The position numbers were made by a program, and so were the translations under genes. The notes beneath the pieces were generated by a model that saw nothing but the letters and a program-made list of their open reading frames with translations, did not search any database and was not told where the DNA came from. 64,000 bases of DNA from Christiangramia fulva (GTDB taxonomy: Bacteria; Bacteroidota; Bacteroidia; Flavobacteriales; Flavobacteriaceae): contig NZ_CP028136.1 of the NCBI RefSeq assembly GCF_003024155.1, forward strand, positions 1,736,001-1,800,000, given 5' to 3'. Shown piece by piece: positions 36,707 through 45,339 of the stretch (position 1 is its first letter; each line of letters opens with the position of its first letter).

Positions 36707-37055
36707 CTATTTTTAATAATAATCGAAGTAATAGGTGATGGATTTAGAGCGACGAATTCATAGTTTTATTAAATTATCTCTATTTTTCTTTTTTCCATCG
36801 ATGAAAAAAGAAACAAAAAAATATAGTCTTCAGTTTCTTGTTCACCCATTACGCCTCGAAATCGAAAAGAATTGAACTCGGCCTTCATGCTTTCGGCCTC
36901 AAACAGCAATTCTTTTTAACCGATTTCTCGCCTATGGGGTCCCGAAGTCGAAACTGAGGACATTTGGTTTTTAAATTACGTCATGCTGAACTTGTTTCAG
37001 CATCTTTAAGACCCTGAAACACGTTCAGGGTGATGGATATTATAAGATGAGAGAC
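36707..37055. other. Gene-free repeat region, 349 bp
   Basis: No gene supported. It contains a CATCGATG-centred palindrome with T6/A6 arms near 36791-36812. A unit with CCTCGAAATCG and CCGAAGTCG follows, and two extragenic hairpins lie at 36979-37034. The composition suggests a hotspot for small repeat insertion between the acyl-CoA dehydrogenase and the tRNA methyltransferase genes. Confidence 0.6.
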
Positions 37056-37778
37056 TTATAACTTCAAATAAAAATCCTTAACGAGTGCTTTGTATTTTTC
37101 GGTGTAATTGTGTCGTGAGATCTCTATGATGAGCTCATCAATTTCAGTTTCTGTTTTTCCAGAATGAAAACTGATGAGGCTCCTTTTGACAGGAGTGTCT
37201 TCCGTGCCTTTTATTCGTGTTATTTTCCGCGGAAATAAACCGAAATTTTTGGCAATCTGAACCGCTTTTTCTTCTTCTGAATATGGAATAATAATATCAA
37301 AATTTCCATTTTCGGAAAGCAGGAGGGAAGCGCCTTCGATCAATTCGGTTAAAGGAAGGGCATCGGCAAATCTTGCCTTGTCGCGATGATCGTTACCAGA
37401 TTTATAGTCTTCAGAATGGAAAGGCGGATTGGAAATTATAAGATCATATTTTTCTTCATCCTGCATTTCTTCGACAAACTCATCAAAACCGGCGTGATAA
37501 CAAAAAAGTCGGTCACCCCAGTCGGAGGCTTCAAAATTCTCAACCGCCTGTTCGTAAGCGTTTTCTTCAATTTCCAGCGCATCGATCTGGAAAGCTTCGG
37601 AGCGTTGGGCAAGCATCAGTGCAATTATTCCTGTACCGGCACCAATATCGAGAATAGTTTCAGGAGAATGTTCTAAAGAGGTCCAGGCACCAAGTAAAAC
37701 TCCATCGGTGCCGATCTTCATGGCACAGCGATCTTGGTTAATCGTGAATTGTTTGAATTTAAAAGGCTTTTGGGACAT
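37056..37778 (-). CDS. tRNA1(Val) adenine-37 N6-methyltransferase
   Basis: SAM-dependent methyltransferase of the TrmN6/YfiC family, 240 residues from ATG 37778 (MSQKPFKFKQFTINQDR). SAM motif ILDIGAGTGIIALMLAQR is near residue 40 and the N6-adenine catalytic motif NPPF (IISNPPFHSED) near 113. CAMKIGTDGVLLGAW near residue 20 is diagnostic. The 40 upstream codons of the open frame are translated palindromic repeat and do not belong to the gene. Confidence 0.88.
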   Translation of the reverse strand: MSQKPFKFKQFTINQDRCAMKIGTDGVLLGAWTSLEHSPETILDIGAGTGIIALMLAQRSEAFQIDALEIEENAYEQAVENFEASDWGDRLFCYHAGFDEFVEEMQDEEKYDLIISNPPFHSEDYKSGNDHRDKARFADALPLTELIEGASLLLSENGNFDIIIPYSEEEKAVQIAKNFGLFPRKITRIKGTEDTPVKRSLISFHSGKTETEIDELIIEISRHNYTEKYKALVKDFYLKL

Positions 37779-37800
37779 TTTCCGTTTGATTCGTGATTGG

Positions 37801-37860
37801 TTGTCATTTCGAACGCATGTGAGAAATCTCACATTTCGACTCCGCTCAATGTGACATTTT
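37801..37860. repeat. Compound extragenic palindrome with GAGAAATCTCA core
   Basis: Nested palindromes TGTCATTTCGA, GTGAGAAATCTCAC and TGTGACATT. It shares the TTTCGAAC...GAGAAATCTCA module with the tandem units at 59967-60686, so it is a short relative of that element. Confidence 0.65.
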
Positions 37861-37877
37861 AACGAATGCTCAAAAAT

Positions 37878-37910
37878 AAAAAGAGGTCCTGAAATCAAGA
37901 CCTCTTTTTA
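37878..37910 (-). terminator. Terminator of tsf
   Basis: AAAGAGGTC/GACCTCTTT stem with a 10-nt loop and a T-run on the minus strand, 20 bp after the tsf stop. Confidence 0.85.
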
Positions 37911-37928
37911 AAAAATATTATAGAAAGC

Positions 37929-38753
37929 TTATCCTAAAGCTACTCTTTCAAATCCTACGACCTCAAGATTGCCGTTCACAGATTTTACATATTCTGAAAC
38001 GCTTTGCTTGCTGTCTTTAATATACGATTGATGAACCAGCGTGTTGTCTTTGAAGAAACGCTGAAGTTTTCCCTGAGCGATCTTGTCAAGCATATTCTCT
38101 GGCTTGCCTTCTTCACGAAGCTGATCTTTCGCGATCTCGATCTCTTTATCAATAGTTCCCTGGTCAACCCCTTCTTCGTTCAAAGCAACGGGATTCATAG
38201 CTGCAGCCTGCATAGAAACGTTTTTCGCAACCTCATCGGCACCATCTACGTTTGCGCTAAGACCTGTAAGAACAGCGATCTTATTACCAGCGTGAATATA
38301 AGAACCTACGAAAGGAGCCTGAAGGGTTTTGAAAGCACCGATCTCGATCTTTTCACCTATAACACCGGTTTGTTCAGTAAGTTTTTCCTGAACGCTAATT
38401 CCTTTATAGTCGGCAGCTAAAAGCTCTTCTTTGGTGTTATAATCAAGAGCAAGTTCTGCAAGGCTCTGTGCAAGGGCAACGAAATCGTCATTTTTAGCAA
38501 CAAAATCGGTTTCACAGTTCAAAGAAATGATCACTCCTTTTGTGTTGTCATCATTTACCTTTGCGATTGCAGCACCTTCAGATGATTCTCTGTCGGCTCT
38601 CTTTGCAGCAACTTTCTGACCTTTTTTACGAAGCAGTTCGATTGCCTGATCAAAGTCACCATCAGCTTCTACCAGTGCTTTTTTACAATCCATCATACCT
38701 GCACCGGTAGCTTTTCTTAATTTATTTACTTCAGCGGCGGTTATCTTAGCCAT
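37929..38753 (-). CDS. tsf: Translation elongation factor Ts
   Basis: Guanine nucleotide exchange factor for EF-Tu, 274 residues. The N-terminal UBA-like segment has VNKLRKATGAGMMDCKKALVEADGD, followed by AIELLRKKG; the core has ALNCETDFVAKN-type sequence (SLNCETDFVAKNDDF) near residue 77 and IGEKIEIGAF near 130. It is downstream of rpsB, the near-universal order, but a hairpin terminator-like structure (38773-38822) separates them. Confidence 0.97.
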   Translation of the reverse strand: MAKITAAEVNKLRKATGAGMMDCKKALVEADGDFDQAIELLRKKGQKVAAKRADRESSEGAAIAKVNDDNTKGVIISLNCETDFVAKNDDFVALAQSLAELALDYNTKEELLAADYKGISVQEKLTEQTGVIGEKIEIGAFKTLQAPFVGSYIHAGNKIAVLTGLSANVDGADEVAKNVSMQAAAMNPVALNEEGVDQGTIDKEIEIAKDQLREEGKPENMLDKIAQGKLQRFFKDNTLVHQSYIKDSKQSVSEYVKSVNGNLEVVGFERVALG

Positions 38754-38772
38754 AATAGTGTTTTTTTATTTT

Positions 38773-38822
38773 AAAAAAGTCGTTTAGAAACTCGCTGTAA
38801 AGAAAGGAACTAAACGACTTTT
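38773..38822 (-). terminator. Hairpin between rpsB and tsf
   Basis: AAAAGTCGTTTAG/CTAAACGACTTTT, a 13-bp stem with a 24-nt loop and a T-run on the minus strand. It probably attenuates read-through from rpsB to tsf. Confidence 0.7.
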
Positions 38823-38843
38823 AGAAATTATCAAAATGTTATT

Positions 38844-39746
38844 TTATTCTTCTTCGTCGTTTGAAGATTTAGCTTTTTCAAGAGTTTCCTGCTTGGACTC
38901 AAGCTTCACATCCTTCTTGGCTTCTTTCATAGCCTTTTTATCCTGCTTGTCGGTTGAAGGGGCTTCAGCTTTTTCCTTTTTAGCTTTCTTGGGAGCTTTT
39001 TCTCCTTTTTCTTCTTTGGAAACTTTCTCTTCTTTCTTCTTGTCTTCTTTCTTGGTTTTTCTTTCAGAAAGACCTTCTACGATAGAATCGGAAACATAAG
39101 AAACAACTTTGCTGATAGATTTCGAAGCATCGTCGTTAGATGGAATTACGTAATCAACCTGACGTGGGTCTGAATTCGTATCAACCATCGCAAAAATTGG
39201 AATGTTTAATTTTTGAGCTTCTTTTACGGCGATGTGTTCACGGGTGATATCAACCACGAACAATGCACCTGGAAGTCTGGACATATCAGAGATCGAACCA
39301 AGGTTCTTTTCAAGCTTGGCTCTTAGACGATCTACCTGAAGGCGTTCTTTTTTAGACAGGGTGTTGTATGTGCCATCTTTCTTCATCCTATCTATAGAAG
39401 CCATTTTCTTAACGGCTTTACGAATAGTGACAAAGTTGGTCAACATACCACCTGGCCAACGCTCGGTAATGTAGGGCATGTTTGCTTTTTCAGCCTGCTC
39501 GGCTACGATTTCTTTTGCCTGTTTTTTAGTGGCTACGAAAAGGATCTTACGGCCACTGGCTGCGATTTTGCTAAGGGCCTCACCGGCATCCTGCATTTTG
39601 GCAGCACTTTTATAAAGGTTGATGATGTGAATCCCGTTACGCTCCATGTAGATATAAGGCGCCATATTCGGGTTCCATCGTCTTGTTAGGTGTCCAAAGT
39701 GTACACCAGCATCAAGTAATTCTTTTACTTCTACTTTGTTTGCCAT
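38844..39746 (-). CDS. rpsB: 30S ribosomal protein S2 with long charged C-terminal tail
   Basis: Small-subunit protein S2, 300 residues. The conserved core is in residues 1-230: LLDAGVHFGHLTRRWNPNMAPYI, ERWPGGMLTNF near 88, LFVVDITREHIAVKEAQ near 160, and DTNSDPRQVDYVIPSNDDA near 190. The last 70 or so residues are low-complexity Lys/Glu/Ala (KKEDKKKEEKVSKEEKGEK and similar), longer than in most bacteria. Such tails occur in Bacteroidetes S2 and are probably disordered. Confidence 0.96.
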   Translation of the reverse strand: MANKVEVKELLDAGVHFGHLTRRWNPNMAPYIYMERNGIHIINLYKSAAKMQDAGEALSKIAASGRKILFVATKKQAKEIVAEQAEKANMPYITERWPGGMLTNFVTIRKAVKKMASIDRMKKDGTYNTLSKKERLQVDRLRAKLEKNLGSISDMSRLPGALFVVDITREHIAVKEAQKLNIPIFAMVDTNSDPRQVDYVIPSNDDASKSISKVVSYVSDSIVEGLSERKTKKEDKKKEEKVSKEEKGEKAPKKAKKEKAEAPSTDKQDKKAMKEAKKDVKLESKQETLEKAKSSNDEEE

Positions 39747-39834
39747 TTTTGTAATAGTTTACGTTCTGTTGAGATAGCAACAACCAGGTGGCTACTTTTC
39801 AGTATGGCCCTGATCGTTTAGATGCTAAACTAAC

Positions 39835-39849
39835 TCCGCCCTGGGCGGA
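39835..39849. repeat. Short GC palindrome TCCGCCC/GGGCGGA between rpsI and rpsB
   Basis: Second example of the CCGCC/GGCGG dispersed palindrome (compare 8508-8522), in the 160-bp gap inside the ribosomal protein cluster. Confidence 0.55.
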
Positions 39850-39906
39850 TAACAACAAAAAATTAATTTTTTAATGAACTTCCCGGAAACCAATCCGGTA
39901 ATAATA

Positions 39907-40293
39907 TTAACGTTTAGAGAACTGAAATTTCTTACGGGCTTTCTTCTGTCCGTATTTCTTACGTTCTACCATACGTGGGTCTCTGGTAAGAAGACCTTCG
40001 GGCTTAAGAGTACCACGATTTTCTTCATCTAACTCTACCATCGCTCTGGAAAGAGCCAAACGGATCGCTTCAGCCTGACCTGTGATACCACCACCATAAA
40101 CATTTACTTTGACATCAAAGTTTTTATCGTTTCCGGTAAGGTTTAGGGGCTGATTTACTTTGTAAAGAAGCGGTCCTGTAGTGAAGTAATCGTTAAGGTC
40201 TTTCTTGTTAACGGTGATGTTTCCTTTTCCTTCTGAAACATACACACGGGCCACAGCTGTTTTTCTACGGCCAATTTTGTGAATTACCTCCAT
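39907..40293 (-). CDS. rpsI: 30S ribosomal protein S9
   Basis: 128 residues, full length. [25 protein letters not shown] is at the N-terminus. [27 protein letters not shown] lies in the middle, and the basic tail [25 protein letters not shown] ends in the invariant Lys-Arg that contacts P-site tRNA. The start overlaps the rplM stop by one base (TAATG). Confidence 0.98.
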   Translation of the reverse strand: MEVIHKIGRRKTAVARVYVSEGKGNITVNKKDLNDYFTTGPLLYKVNQPLNLTGNDKNFDVKVNVYGGGITGQAEAIRLALSRAMVELDEENRGTLKPEGLLTRDPRMVERKKYGQKKARKKFQFSKR

Positions 40294-40748
40294 TACTTAA
40301 CGTCGTTTAAGTTAATAGTTTTAGGTTTTTGAGCTTCATGATCATGTTCTGCTCCGGCATAAACCTTTAAATTTCTGAATAGGTCTGCTCCAAGTTTATT
40401 TTTTGGAAGCATTCCTTTAACGGCTGATTCAACAAGTCTCTCAGGACTTTTATTGAAAAGCTCTCTTGCTGTCAGACTTCTTTGACCACCTGGGTGACCG
40501 GTATAACGGATGTATTCTTTAGCATCCCATTTTTTACCGGAAAGATTTACTCCCAATGCGTTGATAACAACAACATTGTCTCCGCAGTCAACATGTGGTG
40601 TGAAATTAGGCTTGTGCTTACCTCTAAGTAGAAAAGCTACTCTGGAAGCGAGACGACCTAAATTCTGTCCTTCAGCATCTACCAAAACCCATTCTTTGGT
40701 CCTGGTGGCCTTATTAGCCGATACTGTTTTGTAACTTAATGTGTCCAC
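40293..40748 (-). CDS. rplM: 50S ribosomal protein L13
   Basis: 151 residues when started at GTG 40748, which gives the usual flavobacterial N-terminus [23 protein letters not shown]. The longer ATG frame adds 12 residues not seen in the family. Conserved segments: [53 protein letters not shown], and [12 protein letters not shown]. Promoter at 40823-40853. First gene of the rplM-rpsI unit. Confidence 0.95.
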   Translation of the reverse strand: MDTLSYKTVSANKATRTKEWVLVDAEGQNLGRLASRVAFLLRGKHKPNFTPHVDCGDNVVVINALGVNLSGKKWDAKEYIRYTGHPGGQRSLTARELFNKSPERLVESAVKGMLPKNKLGADLFRNLKVYAGAEHDHEAQKPKTINLNDVK

Positions 40749-40784
40749 ACTAATTGATTTTACTGTAATTATTAAACATTCCAA

Positions 40785-40811
40785 TCCCGTTTACCCGTAA
40801 CTCAATCGGGA
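40785..40811 (-). other. Stem-loop in the rplM leader
   Basis: TCCCG/CGGGA pair encloses a nested TTAC/GTAA between the promoter and the L13 start (leader about 68 nt). It might be an autoregulatory L13 site; only the pairing is seen. Confidence 0.35.
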
Positions 40812-40822
40812 AAACAGGGGTG

Positions 40823-40853
40823 CAAATGTACAATTATAAATTCATATTGCAAA
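40823..40853 (-). promoter_or_regulatory. Strong promoter of the ribosomal protein cluster
   Basis: Minus strand: TTTG (40850-40853), exactly 19 bp, then TACATTTG (40823-40830), a full match to the Bacteroidetes TTTG-N19-TAnnTTTG consensus. Confidence 0.85.
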
Positions 40854-41052
40854 TAAGGCTTAAATAATTTTCTTCATTCAAAGCGACTGATTTTCAGTGA
40901 GATTATGTACAGTCATTTTTCGGCTTCAATTCGCACTCCCGTGAAGAGTATACGCTGGACGCATTCCCTGTAATAATCGATAAAAAGTATTTTTCAATCG
41001 ATTAAAGGCAATTAAAGTGTTAATAAAGTCATAAAAAAATGATCTTGTGCTC

Positions 41053-41060
41053 TATATTTG
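41053..41060 (+). promoter_or_regulatory. -7 box of the lipocalin-like gene
   Basis: TATATTTG, 13 bp before the ATG at 41074. It shows that the earlier in-frame start at 41047 is not used. Confidence 0.5.
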
Positions 41061-41073
41061 TCGCCCCAAATTT

Positions 41074-41637
41074 ATGAAAATGAAGAAGATATTTTTTAGC
41101 CTTGCTATTTTTTCAATGATGCTCCAGTCCTGTTCTAAAGAAACAATGAGTGAGCAGAATGATATGCTGAAAGTAAGTAATCTTACCACCGTTACTTCCA
41201 ACGACCTACTTGGCAGTTGGGATTTGTCAAAAATGACTGCAGATACTCTTGTAGATCTTAACGATGACGGATCAGCCAGTACAAATTTACTGAGTGAAAC
41301 CTCATGTTTTAACAATATGGATATAACATTTAACAGCGACGGCACGTTTATTTCTACGAATGCTACCATGAGCTTTGAGTCTGGTACTGAAGCTAATAAG
41401 TTTTCCTGTATGGGAGATAGGATAGATCAGGGTGACTGGGAGGTGAGGAATGATAGCCTAATAATGACCCTTTTGATCAATAATGTGACCTATATACATA
41501 AAAAAGCGATAGAACTGGGAAGTAATACTTTTGGTTTTGAGGTTTCTAAATTAGAATCTAACCTGTATGTGAACGATCCGGGAAATACCCAGGCCTCCGA
41601 AATAAGAATTTTAGCGCTGGAATATACCAAACGTTAA
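41074..41637 (+). CDS. Lipocalin-like lipoprotein
   Basis: 187 residues from ATG 41074 (MKMKKIFFSLAIFSMMLQSCSKE). The lipobox MLQSC places a lipidated Cys near residue 20. The rest resembles the lipocalin-like domain of Bacteroidetes: LLGSWDLSKMTAD, MDITFNSDGTFISTN, GDWEVRNDSLIMTLL. These domains fold as small beta-barrels; the ligand is unknown. Monocistronic, with its own -7 box and terminator. Confidence 0.78.
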   Translation: MKMKKIFFSLAIFSMMLQSCSKETMSEQNDMLKVSNLTTVTSNDLLGSWDLSKMTADTLVDLNDDGSASTNLLSETSCFNNMDITFNSDGTFISTNATMSFESGTEANKFSCMGDRIDQGDWEVRNDSLIMTLLINNVTYIHKKAIELGSNTFGFEVSKLESNLYVNDPGNTQASEIRILALEYTKR

Positions 41638-41670
41638 TTCAGCCTAATTGTAGTTTTTAGTGTTAGTTGG

Positions 41671-41702
41671 AAAACCCCGCAGGGAAACTGTGGGGTTTTT
41701 TC
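41671..41702 (+). terminator. Terminator of the lipocalin-like gene
   Basis: AAAACCCCGCAG/CTGTGGGGTTTT stem with a GGAAA loop and T-run. Confidence 0.9.
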
Positions 41703-41757
41703 TGAAATTTTCTGAATTAAAAAAATTGCTCACCGTTTATTGATAATTGCCCATCGA

Positions 41758-44583
41758 TCAATGAGCTTCCAGCCAGTTTGCGCCTACTCCAAGATCAACT
41801 TCTAATGGGACTTTCAGTTTATAGGCATTTTCCATTTCAGATTTGATCATTTCCTTCACTTTTTCAAGTTCCGATTTATGAGCGTCGAAAACCAGTTCAT
41901 CATGTACCTGAAGTAACATTTTGGTCTTGTAGTTTTCCTTTTTCAGTTTTTTATGAATATTGATCATTGCCAGCTTGATAATGTCGGCGGCACTCCCCTG
42001 GATTGGAGCGTTTACCGCGTTCCTTTCTGCAGCACCACGTACCACGGCATTTCGGGAATTGATATCTTTTAAATAACGCCTTCTGCCAAGAACCGTAGAA
42101 ACATAACCGTGCTCGCGCGCGAATTGTACCTGATCGCTGATGAAATTGCTTAGTTGTGGATAGGTTTTATAATAAGTGTCAATTAATTCCTTCGCCTCGC
42201 TGCGTGAAAGATTGGTTTGATTGCTCAAGCCAAAAGCGGAAACCCCATAAATGATCCCGAAATTCACGGTTTTGGCGTTGCTTCTTTGTTCGCGGGTTAC
42301 CTCTTCAATAGGCACTCCAAAAACTTTCGCCGCGGTCGACGCGTGAATGTCTTCACCTTCCTCAAAAGCCCTGATCATATTCTCTTCTTCGCTTAAAGCC
42401 GCTATGATGCGCAGTTCGATCTGTGAATAATCGGCTGCGAGTAAAAGATAATTTTCATCCCGTGGAACAAAGGCTTTACGAACCTGTCTTCCTCTTTCTG
42501 TTCTGATAGGAATATTCTGAAGGTTCGGATTGTTCGAGCTCAATCTTCCGGTAGCCGCTATCGTCTGTACATAATCGGTATGCACACGACCGGTAGTTTT
42601 TTCAACCTGAGATGGCAAGGCATCTACATAGGTATTCTGAAGTTTTACGAGTCCGCGGTAATCCAGCACCTGCTGAATGATCTCGTGTTTGGGCGCGAGA
42701 GCCGAAAGCACATCTTCACTGGTAGAATACTGCCCCGTTTTGGTTTTTTTCGGTTTTTTAACCAGCTCGAGCTTTTCAAAAAGAATGATTCCCAATTGCT
42801 TTGGAGAGCTGATCAGGAATTCTTCGCCCGCTGCTTTATAAATGTTTTCTTCCAGTTGCTTGATATCAGATGTCAGCGCTGCGGAAAGGGATTTCAGAAA
42901 TTCTTCATCCAGATTGATGCCTTCCAGCTCCATATCAGCAAGAACCTTTACCAGGGGAATCTCAATTTCATTAAAGAGTTTCCGTGTTTCGGCCTCTTCG
43001 AGTTCCTTTTCAAAAAAATTCTTCAACTGTAAGGTCACATCGGCATCTTCAGCAGCATATTCGGTTTGCTGAAGCAGCGGAATTTCCCGCATGCTCGCCT
43101 GATTTTTTCCTTTTTTGCCTAACAAATCCGTCAGGGAAATGGGAGTGTAATTCAAATAGGTTTCCGCCAGCACGTCCATATTGTGCCTCATATCCGGATT
43201 GATAAGATAATGGGCGATCATGGTGTCGAAAAGCGGACCTTTAACTTCTACATTATATTTATCGAGTACTTCAATATCATATTTGAGGTTTTGACCGATC
43301 TTTTGAATTTTTTCATTTTCGAAAAATGGCCTTAACTCGTCAATTAGTTTCTGCGCTGCTTCGCGTTCTTCAGGAAAGGAAAGATAAAAGCCCTTGCCGG
43401 TATCCCATGAAAAAGCAATGCCCACAAGTTCGGCCTGCAACGGATTCAAACTGGTAGTTTCGGTATCAAAGCAAACACTGGTTTGTAGCATTAGTTTTTC
43501 TAGAAACAGCTTTTTTGCCAGGTCGGTTTTTATCAACTGATAAACATGCGGAACATCCTGCAAGGTTTTCCTGGAACTGGTTCGTTCAATTTCCTGGCCT
43601 TCCTCGCCAAAAAGAGAGAACTGCCCGGCGCCGGCCATTTGCGCATTCTGTTTCGCAGAAGGTGAATTGGTCACTTGCGTGTGTGAAGAATCATCTTCGC
43701 CGCTGAACAATTTTATAAACTGGTCTTTTAGTCTTCTAAATTCCAGTTCCTCGAAGATCTCCTGAACTTTCTCGGCATCTGGCATGGAAAGTTCAAAATC
43801 CTCGGCATGAAATTTCACATCACAATTGGTAAAAATAGTCGCCAGTTTTCGGGACATTCTTGCCTGTTCAGCATTTTCGATCACCTTCTCCTTCATTTTG
43901 CCCTTAAGATCATCGGTATTACTGAGCAAACCTTCCAGACTTCCGTATTTTTTGAGGAATTTTTTGGCTGTTTTGTCACCCACGCCCGGAATTCCCGGAA
44001 TATTATCCACGGCATCGCCCATCATTCCAAGATAATCGATCACCTGGTCGGGAGTTTCTACCTCGAATTTCTTCTGGACTTCCGGAATTCCCCAGATCTC
44101 GATCCCATTTCCCATCCTGGCGGGACGGTACATAAAGATATTTTCAGAAACCAGCTGCGCAAAATCTTTATCGGGAGTCACCATATAAACCTTGTAGCCT
44201 TCCTCTTCGGCCTGTTTGGAAAGCGTTCCGATAAGGTCATCGGCTTCCATTCCCGACTGTTCCAGCACAGGGATATGCATGGCGCGAAGAATATCCTGGA
44301 TTATCGGAATGGCTTCCCGAATAGGTTCCGGTGTTTCGTCGCGATGTGCCTTATAATCGGTAAACATTTCGGTGCGCGCCTCACTGCCATCCTTATCGAA
44401 ACAAACCGCCAAATGATCGGGTTTTTCCCTTCTTATCACATCGAAAAGCGAATTGGTAAATCCCATGATCGCCGAGGTATTAAAACCTTTGGAATTGATC
44501 CGCGGGTTCTTTATAAAAGCGTAATATCCCCTGAAAATAAGAGCGTAAGCGTCGAGTAAGAAAAGGCGTTTTTGTTCAGCCAT
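41758..44583 (-). CDS. polA: DNA polymerase I
   Basis: Repair and Okazaki-processing polymerase, 941 residues, all three domains present. The 5'-3' exonuclease occupies residues 1 to about 290 (FLLDAYALIFRGYYAF, MEADDLIGTL, MGDAVDNIPGIPGVGDKTA). An active-looking 3'-5' exonuclease has CFDTETTSLNPLQ near 375 and IGQNLKYDIEVL. The polymerase domain has LLAADYSQIELRI (catalytic Asp), RSNAKTVNFGIIYG, and LLQVHDELVFD near 905. Monocistronic. Confidence 0.97.
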   Translation of the reverse strand: MAEQKRLFLLDAYALIFRGYYAFIKNPRINSKGFNTSAIMGFTNSLFDVIRREKPDHLAVCFDKDGSEARTEMFTDYKAHRDETPEPIREAIPIIQDILRAMHIPVLEQSGMEADDLIGTLSKQAEEEGYKVYMVTPDKDFAQLVSENIFMYRPARMGNGIEIWGIPEVQKKFEVETPDQVIDYLGMMGDAVDNIPGIPGVGDKTAKKFLKKYGSLEGLLSNTDDLKGKMKEKVIENAEQARMSRKLATIFTNCDVKFHAEDFELSMPDAEKVQEIFEELEFRRLKDQFIKLFSGEDDSSHTQVTNSPSAKQNAQMAGAGQFSLFGEEGQEIERTSSRKTLQDVPHVYQLIKTDLAKKLFLEKLMLQTSVCFDTETTSLNPLQAELVGIAFSWDTGKGFYLSFPEEREAAQKLIDELRPFFENEKIQKIGQNLKYDIEVLDKYNVEVKGPLFDTMIAHYLINPDMRHNMDVLAETYLNYTPISLTDLLGKKGKNQASMREIPLLQQTEYAAEDADVTLQLKNFFEKELEEAETRKLFNEIEIPLVKVLADMELEGINLDEEFLKSLSAALTSDIKQLEENIYKAAGEEFLISSPKQLGIILFEKLELVKKPKKTKTGQYSTSEDVLSALAPKHEIIQQVLDYRGLVKLQNTYVDALPSQVEKTTGRVHTDYVQTIAATGRLSSNNPNLQNIPIRTERGRQVRKAFVPRDENYLLLAADYSQIELRIIAALSEEENMIRAFEEGEDIHASTAAKVFGVPIEEVTREQRSNAKTVNFGIIYGVSAFGLSNQTNLSRSEAKELIDTYYKTYPQLSNFISDQVQFAREHGYVSTVLGRRRYLKDINSRNAVVRGAAERNAVNAPIQGSAADIIKLAMINIHKKLKKENYKTKMLLQVHDELVFDAHKSELEKVKEMIKSEMENAYKLKVPLEVDLGVGANWLEAH

Positions 44584-44978
44584 TGTTGATCTTTAAAATG
44601 ATTTCTGGTAATTATTCAAAACTACAAAGATTAAGTCAGTCTTCCTTATGAATATATTCAAATAGGAGAATTATGTCTCGGCTCTGCCAAGATTATACAG
44701 ATAACTTTTAAAAATTATCTGCAGTACTTTAGTGCATTAATGGCTAAGATAATTTTGATAAAGTGACAAATACTGATGTCACATTGAGCGAAGTCGAAAT
44801 GTGACTTTTAGTTTATCCGGAAAGAAAAAATTTTTTTAAAATGGCTTCGACTACGCTCAGCCCGACATTTTGGATTCATAGCTTGCCCCAAAGTTGAAAT
44901 AGAAAATAGAAAGTTTTTGGCGCGAATTCCCGAATATTTATCAGAGAAATGCCTAAAGATTATTAGTGCATTGGTTTG
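44584..44978. other. Gene-free region with extragenic palindromes
   Basis: No gene supported in 395 bp. A GTCACATT/AATGTGAC hairpin repeat is at 44777-44806 and a GCTTCGACTACGCTCAGC repeat at 44843-44869, members of the families seen at 8536 and 49050. Otherwise AT-rich with no clear signal apart from possible polA promoter sequence near 44620-44640. Confidence 0.6.
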
Positions 44979-45329
44979 CTAACTCCTTAAAATATTTTCC
45001 ATTTTCTTTCCTCTGGCCAGTTCATCGATCAGCTTGTCCAGATACCTTATCTTTTGCATTAGCGGATCTTCAATATCTTCAACCCTGTAGCCACAGATCA
45101 CCCCTTTTATTTTTGAGACATTAGGATTGATCTGTGGTGCCTTAGCGAAGAAAGTTTCGAAATCGGTTTTCTGCTCAAGGTGATTTTCCAATGAATTTTG
45201 ATCATAGCCGGTTAGCCACCGAAAGATTGTATCAACTTCTTCTTTGGTGCGGCCTTTCTTTTCGGCTTTATTGATATAGTGCGGATATACACTGGCGACC
45301 GGCATACTGAAAATGCGATGTTTCTCCAT
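44979..45329 (-). CDS. DUF2200 protein
   Basis: 116 residues from ATG 45329 ([27 protein letters not shown]). It matches the DUF2200 family over its full length: [17 protein letters not shown] and [19 protein letters not shown], and a C-terminal [26 protein letters not shown]. Probably a small cytoplasmic protein; function unknown. It begins 10 bp after the asparaginase stop and is likely cotranscribed. Confidence 0.82.
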   Translation of the reverse strand: MEKHRIFSMPVASVYPHYINKAEKKGRTKEEVDTIFRWLTGYDQNSLENHLEQKTDFETFFAKAPQINPNVSKIKGVICGYRVEDIEDPLMQKIRYLDKLIDELARGKKMENILRS

Positions 45330-45339
45330 AACGAACAAT

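Noticed and set aside
37779..37898. 40-residue N-terminal extension of the tRNA methyltransferase
   Set aside because: It translates the compound palindrome at 37801-37860 and reads back into the tsf terminator. Family similarity starts at MSQKPFKF.
43807..44559. 250-codon ORF antisense to polA
   Set aside because: A shadow of the conserved 5'-3' exonuclease domain with no recognisable domain of its own.
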